The position numbers were made by a program, and so were the translations under genes. The notes under the pieces were generated by a model, which saw only the letters and a list, made by a program, of their open reading frames with translations, did not search any database and had not been told where the DNA came from. Of a DNA stretch of 8,537 nucleotides, positions 6,446 through 8,537 are shown piece after piece; positions within the stretch are counted from its first letter, which is position 1, and the number at the start of each line of letters is the position of its first letter. The DNA is from Hungateiclostridiaceae bacterium UBA1305 (lineage in GTDB: Bacteria > Bacillota > Clostridia > Acetivibrionales > DTU013), in contig DBTX01000039.1 in assembly GCA_002307275.1 (NCBI GenBank), positions 1 to 8,537 on the forward strand, read 5' to 3'.

Positions 6446-7408
6446 ATGAGTACTTTACAAGCTGCTTCTTCTCATGGAGCACAGCGTGGGAAGAAGACAC
6501 ATAAAGGCCTTCAGACAAACAATACTTACCAGCTTCTATTGATGGCCTCACCTGCAGTTGTTCTAATCTTCATTTTAAATTACATCCCAATGTTCGGAGT
6601 ATTTATTGCATTTAAGAATATAAATCTGAGTAAAGGATTTTTTGGGAGCGAATGGGTTGGTTTAAAAAACTTTAAATTCCTCTTCACATCCTCAGATGCA
6701 GCCAGGATTACCGTAAATACGGTAAGTATGAATTTACTGTTTATTATAACAGGAACGATTGTCTCAGTAGCTTTTGCCCTGATGCTGAATGAAATTGGAA
6801 AGCGATGGATAGTAAAAACACTGCAGACGACATACTTCTTTCCATACTTTGTATCGTGGGTTGTTGCCGGGTTTATGTTTTATTCCTATTTTAATGTGCA
6901 ATATGGCATGCTAAACAATTTGCTTTTAAAACTTGGCTTCCAAACCGTGGAATGGTATTCAAAACCGCAATACTGGCCGGTAATTTTACTTTTCGTGTAT
7001 TTATGGAAATATATAGGGTATTTCAGCATTATCTATTATGCCGGCATTATGGGAATTGACTGTGAGTATTATGAAGCGGCAGCCATTGACGGCGCATCAA
7101 AGCTGGACATGGTTACAAAAATCACCATTCCCTTACTTAGTCCATTAATCATCGTCATGCTTCTGATACAGCTTGGTAAAATCTTTTACTCGGATTTCGG
7201 CCTGTTTTATTTTATTCCTGGGGATAACGGAGCACTGTATTCCACCACGGATGTGATTGACACCTATGTTTTCCGGTCTTTTAAAGTTCTCGGGGATATC
7301 GGAATGTCTTCGGCAGCCGGACTGTACCAATCACTGGTTGGGTTTGTCCTGGTCATGCTGTCCAACATTGTAGTCAGAAAGTACAGCCCGGATAATTCAC
7401 TATTTTAA
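6446..7408 (+). CDS. Carbohydrate ABC transporter permease (LplB/YteP family)
   Basis: The 320-residue inner-membrane protein forms one half of the channel of a binding-protein-dependent sugar importer. About six hydrophobic segments are visible: roughly 28-52, 92-114, 130-150, 174-190, 228-246 and 296-311. The cytoplasmic EAA loop that contacts the ATPase starts at Glu200 (EAAAIDGASKLDMV) and runs to the ITIPLLSP stretch. This, together with LNYIPMFGVFIAFKN near the N-terminus and the C-terminal RKYSPDNSLF, is typical of the LplB/YteP group, which is associated with complex oligosaccharide import in Bacillota. Its length is normal. It is the first gene of the transporter operon, divergent from the AraC regulator, and the next permease starts 28 nt after its TAA stop. 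No ATPase gene is seen in the window; relatives use a shared MsmX-type ATPase. The transported sugar cannot be read from the sequence. Confidence 0.93.
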   Translation: MSTLQAASSHGAQRGKKTHKGLQTNNTYQLLLMASPAVVLIFILNYIPMFGVFIAFKNINLSKGFFGSEWVGLKNFKFLFTSSDAARITVNTVSMNLLFIITGTIVSVAFALMLNEIGKRWIVKTLQTTYFFPYFVSWVVAGFMFYSYFNVQYGMLNNLLLKLGFQTVEWYSKPQYWPVILLFVYLWKYIGYFSIIYYAGIMGIDCEYYEAAAIDGASKLDMVTKITIPLLSPLIIVMLLIQLGKIFYSDFGLFYFIPGDNGALYSTTDVIDTYVFRSFKVLGDIGMSSAAGLYQSLVGFVLVMLSNIVVRKYSPDNSLF

Positions 7409-7424
7409 ACGGATTTTTATGAAA

Positions 7425-7430
7425 GAGGGT
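7425..7430 (+). promoter_or_regulatory. Ribosome binding site of the second permease gene
   Basis: GAGGGT lies 6 nt before the ATG at 7437. It overlaps the codons that would follow the in-frame ATG at 7419, which has no site of its own, so 7437 is preferred. Confidence 0.7.
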
Positions 7431-7436
7431 AAAATA

Positions 7437-8327
7437 ATGGGCAGCGACAGTAAATCAGGCAACTTAACCAAATTAGTAATTTCCAGCATATTGCTTTCCT
7501 TTTCAATACTTTGCATCATTCCAATTGTCTCAATAATATCCATATCCCTTTCCAATGAAGCGGATATTGTACAGTATGGCTATCGATTGATTCCTGTCAG
7601 ATTAAGTACAACAGCGTATGAATTTATCTTTAGAAATCCAATACAGATTTTAAGAGCATACTTTATGTCCATAAGTGTGACTGTTACAGGTGTTATTTTG
7701 AGTTTACTCATCATTTCGATGTTTGCATATACCATCTCCCGCACCGACTTCATTTTCAGAAAGAAGCTCTCGTTTTATGTGTTCTTTACAATGCTTTTTA
7801 ATGGAGGACTGGTTCCATGGTACATGCTGATTTCAAATGGCCTGCATTTGAAGAATACTTTCTGGGTTCTGGTCATTCCATACTTGACGAATGCATGGTT
7901 TATCCTGCTGTTGAGAACATACTTTCAAAAAATACCGGTTGCATTGATTGAGTCGGCAAGGATTGATGGCTCCAATGAAATCAGAACCTATTTCAGCATT
8001 GTACTGCCGCTCTCGAAGCCAGCACTTGCGACAGTCGGACTTTTTATAACCTTGAATTATTGGAATGACTGGTGGCTCAGCATGCTTTTCATAGAAAAAC
8101 AAAAGCTCATTCCGCTTCAATATTTGCTGGCCAGAATGATGAGAGACTTGACCGAGCTTTTGCAGAACATGACAGAAATGCCCACCGGCACCAGCATGCA
8201 GCAATTTCCGAATGAATCTGCAAGAATGGCGATGTGCTTGCTGGCAGCGGGGCCCATGCTGTTTGTGTTTCCTTTTTTCCAGAAGTACTTTGTGAAAGGT
8301 CTTACCGTAGGCGCGGTGAAAGGTTGA
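7437..8327 (+). CDS. Carbohydrate ABC transporter permease (LplC/YtcP family)
   Basis: The 296-residue protein is the second half of the sugar channel and a partner of the preceding permease. Hydrophobic segments lie at about 13-37, 76-100, 108-130, 141-160, 196-212 and 262-282. The EAA-type loop begins at Glu172 (ESARIDGSNEIRTYF) and ends in VLPLSKP. The C-terminus FFQKYFVKGLTVGAVKG is characteristic of the LplC/YtcP group. Start 7437 (MGSDSKSG) is chosen from the GAGGGT site; an ATG 18 nt earlier is in frame but unsupported. It shares the transcript with the first permease (28-nt gap) and is followed after 76 nt by the solute-binding protein, whose separate promoter could boost that gene alone. 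Nothing is missing in the family motifs. Confidence 0.93.
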   Translation: MGSDSKSGNLTKLVISSILLSFSILCIIPIVSIISISLSNEADIVQYGYRLIPVRLSTTAYEFIFRNPIQILRAYFMSISVTVTGVILSLLIISMFAYTISRTDFIFRKKLSFYVFFTMLFNGGLVPWYMLISNGLHLKNTFWVLVIPYLTNAWFILLLRTYFQKIPVALIESARIDGSNEIRTYFSIVLPLSKPALATVGLFITLNYWNDWWLSMLFIEKQKLIPLQYLLARMMRDLTELLQNMTEMPTGTSMQQFPNESARMAMCLLAAGPMLFVFPFFQKYFVKGLTVGAVKG

Positions 8328-8348
8328 GCGAAAATCAGGCGATACTTG

Positions 8349-8377
8349 TTCAATAGGGGAAACCCATTTGATATAAT
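8349..8377 (+). promoter_or_regulatory. Extended -10 promoter before the solute-binding protein gene
   Basis: TATAAT (8372-8377) is preceded by TGA, the TGn motif of extended -10 promoters. The sequence TTCAAT (8349-8354) at 17-nt spacing is a weak -35. It lies in the 76-nt gap after the second permease, so the binding protein can be made separately and in excess of the channel. No convincing terminator precedes it, so read-through from the permeases is also expected. Confidence 0.6.
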
Positions 8378-8390
8378 ATATTAAAGTAGA

Positions 8391-8396
8391 GGGAGG
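8391..8396 (+). promoter_or_regulatory. Strong ribosome binding site of the solute-binding protein gene
   Basis: GGGAGG lies 7 nt before the ATG at 8404, within a longer purine run (GAGGGAGGA, 8389-8397). It is the closest to consensus of the three plus-strand ribosome sites, which fits a protein needed in excess. Confidence 0.85.
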
Positions 8397-8403
8397 ATTT
8401 TTT

Positions 8404-8537
8404 ATGTCACATTTTAAAAGGCTGGGGTGCCTGGTTCTGGTTTTTGTCCTTATGACGGGAAGTCTGCTGACCGGGTGCGGAACTCAAAATGCAGAAAAAG
8501 AAGCAGGTACTGCCGCGCAATCGCAAACACAATCGCA
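8404..8537 (+). CDS. Lipoprotein, probable ABC sugar-binding protein, 3' end cut off by the window
   Basis: Only the first 44 codons are visible. They encode a lipoprotein signal peptide: Lys5 and Arg6, a hydrophobic core (about 7-22) and a lipobox LLTGC with Cys25 as the lipidation site. A polar Gln/Ser/Thr/Ala-rich linker (AAQSQTQSQ-like) follows, as is usual between the lipid anchor and the mature domain of extracellular solute-binding proteins in Bacillota. No part of the ligand-binding domain is present. The function therefore rests on position directly after two LplB/LplC-type permeases, which are normally accompanied by such a protein (LplA/YtcQ type). Its own promoter and strong ribosome site support high expression. 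Another lipoprotein is possible but less likely. Confidence 0.8.
   Translation, partial: MSHFKRLGCLVLVFVLMTGSLLTGCGTQNAEKEAGTAAQSQTQS

Noticed and set aside
7833..8204. 123-codon minus-strand open frame inside the second permease
   Set aside because: It lies opposite the conserved EAA loop of a real permease, which explains the sequence conservation.
8357..8366. GGG-GAAA-CCC as a terminator between permease 2 and the binding protein
   Set aside because: The stem is only 3 bp and no T run follows, so it is too weak to end transcription.

Overview
The window is a carbohydrate-utilisation locus of the kind common in Bacillota (Paenibacillus or Clostridia/Lachnospiraceae-like). The evidence is Gram-positive style: strong Shine-Dalgarno sites (GGAGGA, GGGAGG), sigma-A type -10 boxes, Lpl/Yte/Ytc-type sugar permeases with no ATPase gene beside them, a lipoprotein solute-binding protein, and a two-membrane-segment AraC regulator of the B. 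subtilis YtdP type. The genus cannot be fixed from the sequence. Both ends of the window cut through genes.

Layout. (1) Positions 3-1703, plus strand: the C-terminal part of a family 2 glycoside hydrolase, with both catalytic glutamate motifs visible and an extra C-terminal domain. (2) Positions 1704-1827: a convergent intergenic gap with a bidirectional intrinsic terminator. (3) Positions 1828-6106, minus strand: a two-gene operon. The membrane-bound AraC regulator comes first, then, 22 nt later, a DUF1680/GH127-type hydrolase whose metal-thiolate active-site residues are present in an atypical context. (4) Positions 6107-6445: a divergent control region. It holds a near-consensus promoter for the regulator (TTGACT-17-TATAAT), a perfect TATAAT with a poor -35 facing the transporter genes, and several short repeats. 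(5) Positions 6446-8537, plus strand: two ABC permeases and the beginning of a lipoprotein solute-binding protein, which has its own extended -10 promoter.

How the genes probably work together (inference): the binding protein and two permeases import an oligosaccharide, energised by a shared ATPase encoded elsewhere (MsmX type). The regulator senses a signal outside the membrane through its Cache-like domain and activates the divergent transporter promoter. The DUF1680 hydrolase, co-transcribed with the regulator, and probably the GH2 enzyme trim the imported glycan inside the cell. An L-arabinofuranose-containing plant glycan is the first guess, but the active-site context of the DUF1680 protein differs from the characterised arabinofuranosidases, so the substrate is open.

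Four start codons were placed downstream of the longest open frame on the basis of ribosome binding sites and, for the regulator, promoter position: 3816 (minus), 6106 (minus), 6446 (plus) and 7437 (plus). No RNA genes, insertion sequences, CRISPR arrays or phage genes were seen.
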